A stretch of DNA of 64,000 bases from Streptomyces sp. CBMA152 (GTDB lineage Bacteria > Actinomycetota > Actinomycetes > Streptomycetales > Streptomycetaceae). Numbering within the stretch: the first letter of the stretch is position 1; the number at the start of each line of letters is the position of its first letter. The stretch lies in NCBI RefSeq assembly GCF_014596475.1, contig NZ_MECJ01000029.1:558001-622000 (forward strand), in the 5' to 3' direction. A program made the translations under genes and the position numbers. Below, one piece after another: positions 34,984 through 42,893 of the stretch. A model generated the notes under the pieces. That model was not told where the DNA came from, did no database searches, and saw only the letters and a program-made list of their open reading frames with translations.

Positions 34984-36576
34984 ATGGTCTTCCACAGCGA
35001 GTACCCCGCCGTCCCGGCCGTCGACGAACCCATCCACCAGGCGGTCCTCGGGCACGCCGTGCCCCGGCACGGCGACGTCACCGCCCTGATCGACGGCACC
35101 GACCCGACGGGCGCCACCTCGGTCTCGTACGCCCTGCTGGACGTCCAGCACCGCCGGGTGGCCGCCGCCCTCGCCGAGGCCGGGCTCGCCAAGGGTGACG
35201 TCCTCGCCCTGCACAGCCCCAACTCGGTGCTGTTCCCCGCCGTGTTCTACGGCGCCACCAGGGCCGGGGCGTCGGTGACCACCGTCCATCCGCTGGCCAC
35301 GGCCGAGGAGTTCGCCAAACAGATCGCCGACTCCTCGGCCCGCTTCATCGTCACGATCGCGCCACTTCTGGAGACGGCCCGCCGGGCGGCCGAACTCAGC
35401 GGCTCCATAGCCGAGATCTTCGTTTGCGACCGGGCGGACGGCCATCGCTCGGTCCTCGACATGTTCGCCTCCAAGGCGCCGGAACCCGAGGTGTCGATCG
35501 ACCCCGGCGAGGACATCGCCGTACTGCCGTATTCCTCGGGCACCACCGGCGTCCCCAAGGGCGTCATGCTCACCCACCGCTCGATCGCCACCAACCTGGC
35601 GCAGCTCGCCCCGGTGTTCCCGATGAAGCCCGGCGACCGCATCCTCGCGGTCCTCCCCTTCTTTCACATCTACGGCCTCACCGCGCTGCTCAACGCCCCA
35701 CTGCGGTACGGCGCCACGGTCGTGGTGCTGCCGCGCTTCGACCTCGACCAGTTCCTGGCGGCGATCGAACGCCACCGGATCACGGGGTTGTACGTTGCCC
35801 CGCCGATAGTGCTGGCGCTGGCCAAGCACCCGTCGGTGGCGCAGTACGACCTGTCCTCGCTGGAGTACGTGGTGAGCGCGGCGGCCCCACTCGACGCCCA
35901 GCTCGCGGCTGCCTGCTCGGCCCGCCTGAAACTCCCGCCGATACGCCAGGCGTACGGCATGACCGAACTCTCGCCCGGCACCCACGTCGTCCCCCTCGCG
36001 GCCACGAACCCGCCGCCGGGCTCGGTCGGCAAACTCCTGCCCGGCACCGAGATGCGCATTCTGTCGCTGGACGACCCGGAGAAGGACCTGGGCACCGACG
36101 AACCCGGCGAGATCGCCATTCGAGGCCCGCAGGTCATGAAGGGCTACCTAGGCCGCCCCGACGCCACCGCCGCGATGATCGACGCGGAGGGGTGGGTGCA
36201 CACGGGCGACATCGGCCAAGTGGACGCCGACGGATGGCTGTTCGTGGTGGACCGCGTGAAGGAGTTGATCAAATACAAGGGCTTCCAGGTCGCCCCGGCG
36301 GAGCTGGAGGCCCTGCTCCTGGCCCATCCGTCCATCGCGGACGCGGCGGTGATCGGCGTGTACGACGAGGACGGCGCGGAGGTGCCGTGTGCGTACGTGG
36401 TCCGGGCGGCGAGTGCGCCGGATCTGACGGCGGACGAGGTGATGACGTATGTGGCCGAGCGGGTGGCGCCGTACAAGAAGGTGCGCAGGGTGGAGTTCAT
36501 CGAGGAGGTGCCGCGGGCGCAGTCGGGAAAGATCCTGCGGCGCGAACTGAGGGATCGTCAGAAGGGCGAGGCGTGA
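34984..36576 (+). CDS. Acyl-CoA ligase, 4-coumarate-CoA-ligase-like
   Basis: A 530-residue ANL-family adenylating enzyme. Motifs are YSSGTTGVPKGVMLTHRS (P-loop, near residue 180), the fatty-acid-type FFHIYGLTALLN, QAYGMTELSPGTHVV, EIAIRGPQVMKGYLGR, GWVHTGDIG, KELIKYKGFQVAPAELE and the C-terminal lysine in AQSGKILRRELRD. It activates a carboxylic acid (branched or aryl/alkyl) to its CoA thioester, and so would feed the dehydrogenase and carboxylase of the operon. ATG 34984 lies 20 bases after the dehydrogenase stop. Exact substrate unknown. Confidence 0.88.
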   Translation: MVFHSEYPAVPAVDEPIHQAVLGHAVPRHGDVTALIDGTDPTGATSVSYALLDVQHRRVAAALAEAGLAKGDVLALHSPNSVLFPAVFYGATRAGASVTTVHPLATAEEFAKQIADSSARFIVTIAPLLETARRAAELSGSIAEIFVCDRADGHRSVLDMFASKAPEPEVSIDPGEDIAVLPYSSGTTGVPKGVMLTHRSIATNLAQLAPVFPMKPGDRILAVLPFFHIYGLTALLNAPLRYGATVVVLPRFDLDQFLAAIERHRITGLYVAPPIVLALAKHPSVAQYDLSSLEYVVSAAAPLDAQLAAACSARLKLPPIRQAYGMTELSPGTHVVPLAATNPPPGSVGKLLPGTEMRILSLDDPEKDLGTDEPGEIAIRGPQVMKGYLGRPDATAAMIDAEGWVHTGDIGQVDADGWLFVVDRVKELIKYKGFQVAPAELEALLLAHPSIADAAVIGVYDEDGAEVPCAYVVRAASAPDLTADEVMTYVAERVAPYKKVRRVEFIEEVPRAQSGKILRRELRDRQKGEA

Positions 36577-37307
36577 CGTATATAGGCAGTTCGCAGGACC
36601 GGGGCATCCGCACCCTGACACTCGACTCACCGGCCAACCGGAACGCGCTGTCGGCGGGTCTGGTCCGGGAGTTGGGCGAGGCGCTGGCGGGGTGTGCGGT
36701 GGAGCCGGACGTACGGGCGGTGGTGCTGACCCACACCGGCTCCACGTTCTGCGCGGGCGCCGACCTCAAGGCGCCGCCGGACCCGGCCGCGTTCGTGGCA
36801 CTGATGCGGTCGGTGGTGGAGCTGCCGAAGCCGGTGGTGGCGAGGGTGAAGGGCCACGTACGGGCAGGCGGGCTCGGCCTGCTCGGCTCCTGCGACATCG
36901 CGGTGGCGGGCCCGGAGTCGACGTACGCCTTCACGGAGTCCCGCCTCGGCCTCGCTCCTGCCGTGATCTCCATGCCGCTGCTGCCGCGCATGGACCCTCG
37001 TGCGGCGGCGCGGTACTACCTCACGGGTGAGCGCTTCGGCCCGGAGGAGGCGGTGAGGGCGGGCCTGCTGACGTCGTGGGCGCAGGATGTGGACTCGTGT
37101 CTTGAGCCGATCCTGGAGGGGCTTCGCAAGGCATCCCCCGGGGGCCTGGCGGCATCGAAGGCGCTGGTCACGGCTACGGTGGTGGAGATGTTCGACCGCT
37201 GCACGGAAGACCTGAGCGCGCGTTCGGCGGCCCTGTTCGCCTCGGCCGAGGCGAAGGAGGGCGTGACGGCGTTCCTGGAACGACGGGATCCGGAATGGGT
37301 GCGATGA
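36573..37307 (+). CDS. Enoyl-CoA hydratase/isomerase (crotonase) family protein
   Basis: A 244-residue crotonase. The oxyanion-hole segments are FCAGADLKAPP and GHVRAGGLGLLGSCDIAVAG, and one catalytic-type Glu lies in YAFTESRLGLAP. The next expected acidic position falls in PRMDPRAAARYYLTGE, where no Glu is obvious, so the chemistry may be closer to methylglutaconyl-CoA hydratases than to classical crotonase. The GTG start overlaps the ligase TGA and its own TGA overlaps the TetR start. It probably hydrates the carboxylated enoyl-CoA made by the operon. Confidence 0.85.
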   Translation: MTYIGSSQDRGIRTLTLDSPANRNALSAGLVRELGEALAGCAVEPDVRAVVLTHTGSTFCAGADLKAPPDPAAFVALMRSVVELPKPVVARVKGHVRAGGLGLLGSCDIAVAGPESTYAFTESRLGLAPAVISMPLLPRMDPRAAARYYLTGERFGPEEAVRAGLLTSWAQDVDSCLEPILEGLRKASPGGLAASKALVTATVVEMFDRCTEDLSARSAALFASAEAKEGVTAFLERRDPEWVR

Positions 37308-37894
37308 CGTCTGCGACCGCTTCCGCCAAGGAGCCGAAGCAGGACCGCAGCCGGGCGACGCGGCAGCGCCTGCTTGAGGCGGCGGTGGCGTGCCTGGCGG
37401 AACGGGGCTGGTCGGGCTCGACGGTCTCCGTGGTGGCGGAACGAGCCGGAGTCTCGCGCGGCGCGGCGCAACACCACTTCCCGACGCGGGAGGACCTGTT
37501 CACGGCGGCGGTGGAGTACGTGGCGGAAGAGCGTTCCACGGCGCTGCGTGCCCTGGGCCCCACGGACCGCCCCACGGTGGTGGCCCGCCTGGTCGACCTC
37601 TACACGGGCCCACTGTTCCGCGCGGCCCTGCACCTGTGGGTAGCGGCGTCAAACGAGCCCCAACTGCACGCGAGGGTACGGGAGTTGGAAGCAAGGGTGG
37701 GAAGGGAATCCCACCGCATCGCGATAGCCCTGCTGGGCGCGGACGAATCGGTCCCCGGCGTACGCGAAACGGTCCAGGGCCTCCTCGACATGGCGCGGGG
37801 CCTGGGCCTGGCGAACCTGCTGACGGACGACAAGGCGCGCCGGGAACGGGTGGTGGCGCAGTGGTCTCGGCTGGTGGAGTCGGCGCTGGCGTGA
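37304..37894 (+). CDS. TetR-family regulator of the catabolic operon
   Basis: A 196-residue TetR protein. The HTH is TRQRLLEAAVACLAERGWSG followed by STVSVVAERAGVSRGAAQHH and FPTREDLFTAAVEYV. The ligand domain has the TetR_C type helix LVDLYTGPLFRAALHLWVAA. ATG 37304 overlaps the crotonase TGA (ATGA); an ATG at 37295 is in frame but less likely. As the last gene of the operon it probably represses it, with an acyl-CoA as inducer, using the inverted repeat at 27730-27743. Confidence 0.88.
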   Translation: MTSATASAKEPKQDRSRATRQRLLEAAVACLAERGWSGSTVSVVAERAGVSRGAAQHHFPTREDLFTAAVEYVAEERSTALRALGPTDRPTVVARLVDLYTGPLFRAALHLWVAASNEPQLHARVRELEARVGRESHRIAIALLGADESVPGVRETVQGLLDMARGLGLANLLTDDKARRERVVAQWSRLVESALA

Positions 37895-37903
37895 GCGGGT
37901 GGG

Positions 37904-37931
37904 GGTTGAGGGCGCCGGCGCGCCCTCAACC
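37904..37931. terminator. Bidirectional terminator after the TetR gene
   Basis: GGTTGAGGGCGC (37904-37915) pairs perfectly with GCGCCCTCAACC (37920-37931) around a CGGC tetraloop. Outer GTGAGCGG (37891-37898) can pair with CCGCTCAC (37930-37937). It lies between the convergent TetR gene and the small secreted protein gene. Confidence 0.85.
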
Positions 37932-37940
37932 GCTCACTAC

Positions 37941-38222
37941 TTACGAGTTGTTCTCGGCATCCTCACAAGCCTTGGCATGCCGGCGAAGGTCCTCGGCGTC
38001 CCGGTGCGCCTTGGCAGCAGCATCACGCTCGCCCAGCGCGTTGAGTTCATCGGCCTTCCGGTCGAGCTGAGCGGCATCCTGCCGCAGCTTCGCCGGCTCA
38101 CAGGTGATCACCCCACTGGCAGCGGAAGCCTTGGCGGGGGCGGCCTGCGCGGGCGCGGCGGTAACGGCTATACCACCGGCAAGCAGAGCGGCGGCGAGAA
38201 CGGTGGTCACGGTGCGACGCAT
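37941..38222 (-). CDS. Small secreted protein
   Basis: A 93-residue protein with a signal peptide (MRRTVTTVLAAALLAGGIAV, cleavage after APAQA). The mature part begins APAKASAASGVITCEPAKL and is a charged helix with KADELNALGERDAAAKAHRD and two cysteines that could form a disulfide. ATG 38222 is chosen over the longer frame because it starts exactly at the signal peptide. No family recognised; the helical Ala/Asp/Lys-rich body suggests a small structural or signalling protein. Confidence 0.72.
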   Translation of the reverse strand: MRRTVTTVLAAALLAGGIAVTAAPAQAAPAKASAASGVITCEPAKLRQDAAQLDRKADELNALGERDAAAKAHRDAEDLRRHAKACEDAENNS

Positions 38223-38339
38223 CGTCGTACTCCAAATCCCGGGCCGTGGGGGCCCGTTGTGGGGGGACTGGTCCTTGATCGACTTTACCTGGGCTTGGGG
38301 TGAAACGATCAAGAGGGCCGAACCGTCGATTTAATTCGG

Positions 38340-38368
38340 TTGTAGGCGTCCGCAGGGCTTCCTAATGT
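38340..38368 (+). promoter_or_regulatory. Sigma-70-like promoter of an orphan short transcript
   Basis: TTGTAG (38340-38345) and TAATGT (38363-38368) are separated by 17 bases, close to the principal sigma factor consensus. They lie in a plus-strand gap that contains no conventional gene. A short transcript with a ribosome binding site, a 12-codon frame and a terminator follows. Confidence 0.55.
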
Positions 38369-38401
38369 GTGGGACACACGAGAGAGGAGGTGGTTCGGCA
38401 G

Positions 38402-38440
38402 ATGTATGAGTACCGGACGCGTGAGGTGACTGCGGGCTAG
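38402..38440 (+). CDS. 12-codon reading frame MYEYRTREVTAG
   Basis: The frame has ATG at 38402 and TAG at 38438-38440, with a perfect AGGAGG at 38385-38390 and 11-base spacing. The strong translation signal on so short a frame suggests either a leader peptide or a regulatory small protein. It has no similarity I know of. Confidence 0.4.
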   Translation: MYEYRTREVTAG

Positions 38441-38504
38441 CGCCTGTCAGTCGCACTCTTTGAGTGGGGTCGGCTCGCGCCGGCCTGAATCCCAGCAGTC
38501 ACCG

Positions 38505-38565
38505 ACCCGCGGGCTCGCCGGTACGTCCGGCCGGCTTCTCTTCGGAGGAACCCGAGCCCGCGGGT
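38505..38565 (+). terminator. Intrinsic terminator-like hairpin
   Basis: The 13-base arm ACCCGCGGGCTCG (38505-38517) pairs perfectly with CGAGCCCGCGGGT (38553-38565), which is followed by TTCTG. A second inner hairpin (ccgg/ccgg, near 38518-38534) lies in the loop. The T run is on the plus strand, so it belongs to the orphan transcript rather than to pdxH. Confidence 0.6.
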
Positions 38566-38581
38566 TTCTGCATGCGCAGGA

Positions 38582-39235
38582 TCACGGGCTCAGGCGTTCC
38601 ACTTGCCACGCCCCCGCGCCATCCGTCACGTATCGCAGTCTGTCGTGCAGGCGGTTCTCGTGGCCCTGCCAGAGTTCGACCGTCTCGGGTACCACCCGGT
38701 AGCCGCCCCAGTTCGGGGGGACCGGGATCTCCGGGCCGCCCTCGGGGTATTGGGTCGCCAACTCCTCGTACTGGCGCGTCAGTTCGTCTCGTGACGCGAT
38801 CACCGTCGACTGCGCGCTCGCCCAGGCGCCCAGCTGGGAACCGTGGGGGCGGGTGCGGAAGTACGCCTCGGTCTCCTCTCGGGGGACCTGGGTCGCCGTG
38901 CCCGTGACGATGATCTGGCGGGCGATCTGATGCCAGGGGAAGAGCAGCGAGATGTGTGGGTTCGCCGTCAGTTCCCGGGCCTTGCGGGAGGTGTAGTTCG
39001 TGTAGAAGACGAAGCCTCGGTCGTCGTACGCCTTCAGCAGGACCGTGCGGGTCGAGGGGTGGCCGTCGGGGGTCGCCGTGGCGACGACCATGGCGTTCGG
39101 CTCGTGCAGTCCGGCGGTGACGGCCTCTTTGAACCAGCGCGCGAACTGGGCCATGGGGGTGGCGGCGAGGTCCGCCTCGTCGAGGAGTGTCGTGCGGTAC
39201 TGGCGGCGCATGGCGGCGGGGTCGTGGTCGGTCAC
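38582..39235 (-). CDS. pdxH: Pyridoxamine 5'-phosphate oxidase PdxH
   Basis: A 217-residue FMN enzyme that oxidises pyridoxamine/pyridoxine 5'-phosphate to pyridoxal 5'-phosphate. The family blocks are MRRQYRTTLLDEADL, PNAMVVATATPDGHPSTRTV, GFVFYTNYTSRKARELTANP, SLLFPWHQIARQIIVTGTA and the C-terminal LHDRLRYV followed by WQVERLSP. GTG 39235 is favoured because AGGA lies 8 bases upstream; 39253 would add six residues. Its 5' flank is a 33-35 base tandem repeat. It is divergent from the citrate synthase gene. Confidence 0.95.
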   Translation of the reverse strand: MTDHDPAAMRRQYRTTLLDEADLAATPMAQFARWFKEAVTAGLHEPNAMVVATATPDGHPSTRTVLLKAYDDRGFVFYTNYTSRKARELTANPHISLLFPWHQIARQIIVTGTATQVPREETEAYFRTRPHGSQLGAWASAQSTVIASRDELTRQYEELATQYPEGGPEIPVPPNWGGYRVVPETVELWQGHENRLHDRLRYVTDGAGAWQVERLSP

Positions 39236-39335
39236 GGCGTCATCCTGCCGCACCCCGTCGAGGGCGGGGCGGCGTCATCCGGCCGTACTCCGTCGAGAGT
39301 GCGACGGTGTCCCGGCCGCACTCCGTCATGGGCGC
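39236..39335. repeat. Three imperfect tandem repeats upstream of pdxH
   Basis: Units at 39236-39270 (35 bases), 39271-39302 (32) and 39303-39335 (33) share the pattern ggcgtcatcc-ccgcactccgtcgag. A fourth partial unit may follow to about 39354. The array begins directly at the pdxH start codon, so it would lie in its leader and promoter region. Confidence 0.6.
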
Positions 39336-39412
39336 GGCCGCGTCTTCCCGTCGGACACGCGAATGGCACGGCGTGTCAGTTTTCCCGGCACGGAGGGTCG
39401 CCAACCCTTCTC

Positions 39413-39426
39413 GCGCCAAATGGCGC
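39413..39426. promoter_or_regulatory. Palindrome in the citrate synthase/pdxH intergenic region
   Basis: GCGCCA-AA-TGGCGC is a perfect 6+6 dyad about 170 bases before the citrate synthase start. It is the only obvious symmetrical element between the tandem repeat and the gene, and is a candidate operator. Nothing else is identified between 39336 and 39596. Confidence 0.4.
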
Positions 39427-39596
39427 AGTGTGCCGGATGTCACGCTTCCCCGCACCCGTTGAACCCGCCAAACTCTGCGCTGGGCCACTGTGGCCCCCCT
39501 ACGACCCGGTGGGTGATTTCGCCGCCGCACGGGGCATGACGGGGGAAGGGGCGCCCCCTGCCCGACCCATTTCCGCGCATCATGAGGAGCCGCCTG

Positions 39597-40697
39597 ATGT
39601 CCGACTTCGTACCCGGACTTGAAGGAGTCGTCGCGTTCGAGACGGAGATCGCCGAACCCGACAAGGAGGGGGGCGCCCTTCGCTACCGTGGCGTCGATAT
39701 CGAGGACCTCGTCGGCCATGTGTCGTTCGGGAACGTGTGGGGGCTGCTCGTCGACGGGGCCTTCAACCCGGGCCTGCCGCCGGCCGAGCCGTTCCCGATC
39801 CCCGTCCACTCCGGTGACATCCGCGTCGACGTGCAGTCCGCGCTCGCGATGCTCGCGCCGGTGTGGGGGCTGAAACCGCTGCTCGACATCGACGAGCAGA
39901 CCGCCCGCGACAACCTGGCCCGGGCCGCCGTCATGGCGCTGTCGTACGTCGCCCAGTCGGCGCGCGGTCAGGGGCTGCCGATGGTGCCGCAGAAGGAGAT
40001 CGACAAGGCGGAGTCCGTCGTCGAGCGGTTCATGATCCGCTGGCGCGGTGAGCCCGACCCGAAGCATGTGAAGGCCGTCGACGCGTACTGGACGTCAGCC
40101 GCCGAGCACGGCATGAACGCGTCGACGTTCACCGCGCGCGTCATCGCCTCCACCGGCGCCGACGTGGCCGCCGCGCTCTCCGGCGCGGTCGGCGCGATGT
40201 CCGGGCCGCTGCACGGCGGCGCGCCCTCGCGCGTCCTCGGCATGATCGAGGAGATCGAGCGGACCGGCGACGCCACCGCGTACGTGAAGAAGGCGCTCGA
40301 CAAGGGCGAGCGTCTGATGGGCTTCGGGCACCGGGTGTACCGCGCCGAGGACCCCCGCGCGCGCGTGCTGCGCCGCACCGCCAGGGAGCTGGGCGCGCCG
40401 CGCTTCGAGGTCGCGGAGGCGCTGGAGAAGGCCGCCCTGGAGGAGCTGCACGCCCGCCGCCCCGACCGGGTGCTGGCCACGAACGTCGAGTTCTGGGCCG
40501 CGATCATGCTGGACTTCGCGGAGGTCCCGGCGCACATGTTCACGTCGATGTTCACCTGCGCCCGTACGGCGGGCTGGTCGGCGCACATCCTGGAGCAGAA
40601 GCGGACGGGCCGTCTGGTGCGCCCGTCGGCCCGCTACATCGGCCCGGGCCCGCGCGACCCGCGCGCGGTGGAGGGGTTCGAGGGCATCGGGGCCTGA
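39597..40697 (+). CDS. Citrate synthase 2
   Basis: A 366-residue short-form citrate synthase that condenses oxaloacetate and acetyl-CoA. The histidine motifs are AAEHGMNASTFTAR and MGFGHRVYRAEDPRA; GPLHGGAPSRV is conserved. The position of the classical catalytic Asp reads TNVEFWAAIMLDF, so Glu takes its place. I recall the same substitution in other streptomycete citrate synthase 2 proteins. ATG 39597 has AGGAG with 7-base spacing; an ATG at 39582 is not preferred. A 2-methylcitrate synthase activity cannot be excluded. Confidence 0.9.
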   Translation: MSDFVPGLEGVVAFETEIAEPDKEGGALRYRGVDIEDLVGHVSFGNVWGLLVDGAFNPGLPPAEPFPIPVHSGDIRVDVQSALAMLAPVWGLKPLLDIDEQTARDNLARAAVMALSYVAQSARGQGLPMVPQKEIDKAESVVERFMIRWRGEPDPKHVKAVDAYWTSAAEHGMNASTFTARVIASTGADVAAALSGAVGAMSGPLHGGAPSRVLGMIEEIERTGDATAYVKKALDKGERLMGFGHRVYRAEDPRARVLRRTARELGAPRFEVAEALEKAALEELHARRPDRVLATNVEFWAAIMLDFAEVPAHMFTSMFTCARTAGWSAHILEQKRTGRLVRPSARYIGPGPRDPRAVEGFEGIGA

Positions 40698-40713
40698 CAC
40701 CCCGAGCCGCTCG

Positions 40714-40790
40714 CGTCCGTACGGCCTTGTTCCGTACGGACGTCGTACGCGTGTGGCGCCGCCCCGGGGACGGGGGTGGCGCCACACGCG
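40714..40790. terminator. Double hairpin between citrate synthase and the VOC gene
   Basis: The first hairpin pairs CGTCCGTACGG (40714-40724) with CCGTACGGACG (40732-40742). The second pairs 13 bases (40748-40760, GCGTGTGGCGCC core) with 40778-40790. Both are perfect and lie between convergent genes, so they are probably a bidirectional terminator pair. Confidence 0.85.
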
Positions 40791-40800
40791 CGTGCGGCGC

Positions 40801-41181
40801 CTATCGCGTGCCCAGCCGTTCCCCCGCGCTGCGCTCCACGCAGAACTCGTTCCCCTCCACGTCGGCCATCGTGACCCAGCCCGAGCCGTCGGGGCGGCGG
40901 TGGTCCCCGGCGACGGTGGCGCCGAGCGCGAGCAGGCGGGTGACCTCCTCGTCGCGGGTGCGGTCCTCGGGCTGGAGGTCGAGGTGGACGCGGTTCTTGA
41001 CCGACTTGGTGTCGGGGACCGTGACGAACAGGAGAGTCGTGGACCCGGCCGTGACCAGCGCCTCGGGGTCGCCGGGGAAGTCCTCGTCGGAGAGGCTGCC
41101 GTCGAGGGCCGCGGCCCAGAACGTGGCCAGGCGGTACGCGTCGGCGCAGTCGAACGTCACATGACGTATCAGAGAGGTCAT
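40801..41181 (-). CDS. VOC-family (glyoxalase/bleomycin-resistance-like) protein
   Basis: A 126-residue protein with two betaalphabetabetabeta modules of the vicinal oxygen chelate fold. Recognisable stretches are IRHVTFDCADAYRLATFWAA, NRVHLDLQPEDRTRDEEVTRL and the closing VTMADVEGNEFCVE with a metal-type Glu. Start ATG 41181 (MTSLIRHVTF) is chosen by the fold boundary; a GTG 9 bases earlier is possible. Substrate unknown. Confidence 0.85.
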   Translation of the reverse strand: MTSLIRHVTFDCADAYRLATFWAAALDGSLSDEDFPGDPEALVTAGSTTLLFVTVPDTKSVKNRVHLDLQPEDRTRDEEVTRLLALGATVAGDHRRPDGSGWVTMADVEGNEFCVERSAGERLGTR

Positions 41182-41454
41182 GGCCGTCACTATGTGCGCG
41201 ACGGGTGGGTCTGGAAAGGCGTTTGTTTCCGGACTTCCCGGCCCCCGCCCACGCGTGGCCGAAGAGGGAGGTGCGCGGGCGCGCGACACGCCGTGGGCAC
41301 GGGCACATGAATCGTTTCCGCGACGGAAAACGATCCCTCTGGTGAAGTGATTTCCCCGAACTCGGTGTGGGATGCGTCACGTTCCAGTTGAATGATCTGA
41401 CGCGCGTCGGTGCGTCGGCGTGACGCGGCGACACGTCCTGCAGGGGGTGCCAGG

Positions 41455-42837
41455 ATGAGTGCTTCCCGGAGCGAGACCACCAACGCCCTCGGTCCCGACG
41501 AACCGGACCGGGAGGGCGGGGGCACCGGCGGCCCGCCGACGGCCGAGCCCGAGCACGGCGGCGATCTGCTCGCCGCGCTGCTCGACGGCATGGACGCCGC
41601 GCTGTGCGCGTTCGACGCGGGCGGTGCGGTGACGCACTGGAACCGCGAGGCGGAGCGGATCCTCGGCTGGAGCGCCGAGGAGGCGGTCGGGCGGCAGGGT
41701 TTCGCGGGGTGGGCGGTGCGGGCCGCGGACGCCGGTGAGGTGGAGGGGCGGCTGATGGCCGCCATGGACGCGCCGGGCCGTGTGGTGCACGAGTTCGCGC
41801 TGCTGAAGAAGGACGGCGGGCGCGTTCTCGTACGGACGCAGTCGGCCGGGGTGCGCGGCGGCGACGGCAAACCGGCGGGCGTGTACTGCGCGTTCAGCGA
41901 GGTGCACGCGCAGATCGACCTGGAGCGGGCGATCGCGCTGAGCGAGGCGCTGTTCGAGGACGGGTCCTGGGGTGTGGTCCTGGTGGACGTGGACCTGCGG
42001 CCGACCGTCGTCAACGCGTACGCGGCGCGCGCGCTCGGGACCGGACGGGTCACCGTGCTGGGGCGGCCGCTGGGCGAGTTGATCGTGCAGGGCGTCGAGG
42101 AGCTGGAGGGCGCGCTGCACCATGTGCTGTCGGAGGGTGCGCCGACGTCGCCGACCGAGCTGTGGGTGACGCTGCGGACGGCCGAGGGCGAGCGGCGGCG
42201 CTGCTGGCGCAGCGGGTTCTTGCGGCTCGCCTCGCCGCTGGCGGAGGAGCCGGTGCCGCTCGGGGTCGCGTGGCTGTTCCAGGACGTGACGGACGCGAGG
42301 CTCGCCGAGCAGGAGTCGGACCGGCTGCGGTTCCGCTGGAACCAGCTGTACCGGGCGTCGCGCGCGGCGGCGGAGTGCGAGGACCCGGTGGAGGCGGCGA
42401 CCTCGTATCTGGACTTCGCGCTGGCGGGCTTCGCCGATCACGCGCTGCTCGATCTGGTGGTGGGCGAGGACCGGCTGCTGCGGCTGGCGGCGTCCCCGGC
42501 GAGCGCGCCGGGACCGGTGGCGCCGGTGGCGGGCGGCGGCATCCCGGTCGGGTACGCGCCGGGCCACCCGGCCCTGCAGTCGGTCGACCGCATCGGTTCG
42601 GTACGGGCGAGCGGTGGCGCGGGAGCGCAGACCTGGGCGCAGGAGCGCCAGTGGCCGCCGGACGCCCGCCACGCCCTGTGTACGGTCCTGCGCAGCCGGG
42701 GGCGCACGCTCGGGGTCCTCACGTTCCTGCGCGGCCCGGGCCGCCCGGCCTTCGAGCGCCCGGACGCCACGTACGCGGAGAGTGTGGCGGTACGGGTGGC
42801 GGTGTCGCTGGATCTGGGGGAGGCGTTGGGGGGCTGA
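41455..42837 (+). CDS. PAS/GAF sensory protein without output domain
   Basis: A 460-residue soluble protein. Residues 35-150 form a PAS domain (MDAALCAFDAGGAVTHWNRE, then ILGWSAEEAVG), about 155-270 a second PAS-like domain (EDGSWGVVLVDVDLRPTVVN), and 285-455 a GAF-like domain ending VRVAVSLDLGEAL. No kinase, cyclase or phosphatase module follows. It could be a ligand-sensing partner or a degenerate RsbU/SpoIIE-type regulator. ATG 41455 is preferred by the upstream GGGGG. It is convergent with nagS. Confidence 0.82.
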   Translation: MSASRSETTNALGPDEPDREGGGTGGPPTAEPEHGGDLLAALLDGMDAALCAFDAGGAVTHWNREAERILGWSAEEAVGRQGFAGWAVRAADAGEVEGRLMAAMDAPGRVVHEFALLKKDGGRVLVRTQSAGVRGGDGKPAGVYCAFSEVHAQIDLERAIALSEALFEDGSWGVVLVDVDLRPTVVNAYAARALGTGRVTVLGRPLGELIVQGVEELEGALHHVLSEGAPTSPTELWVTLRTAEGERRRCWRSGFLRLASPLAEEPVPLGVAWLFQDVTDARLAEQESDRLRFRWNQLYRASRAAAECEDPVEAATSYLDFALAGFADHALLDLVVGEDRLLRLAASPASAPGPVAPVAGGGIPVGYAPGHPALQSVDRIGSVRASGGAGAQTWAQERQWPPDARHALCTVLRSRGRTLGVLTFLRGPGRPAFERPDATYAESVAVRVAVSLDLGEALGG

Positions 42838-42893
42838 GCTCCATCAAGGAAGCGCCCCCCGGCCTACGGCACAAAGGCTTACGGCATAAAGGC

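Larger units (their letters stand above)
38375..38570 (+). ncRNA. Candidate small RNA or orphan leader transcript
   Basis: Promoter (38340-38368), Shine-Dalgarno sequence, 12-codon reading frame and a terminator-like hairpin (38505-38565) together define a transcript of about 195 bases. No protein gene follows on the plus strand; pdxH is on the other strand and its stop lies just beyond the hairpin. The 5' end contains a GTGTG-gga-CACAC hairpin (38366-38378). Function unknown: a stand-alone small RNA, a dual-function RNA or a relic leader are all possible. Confidence 0.4.
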
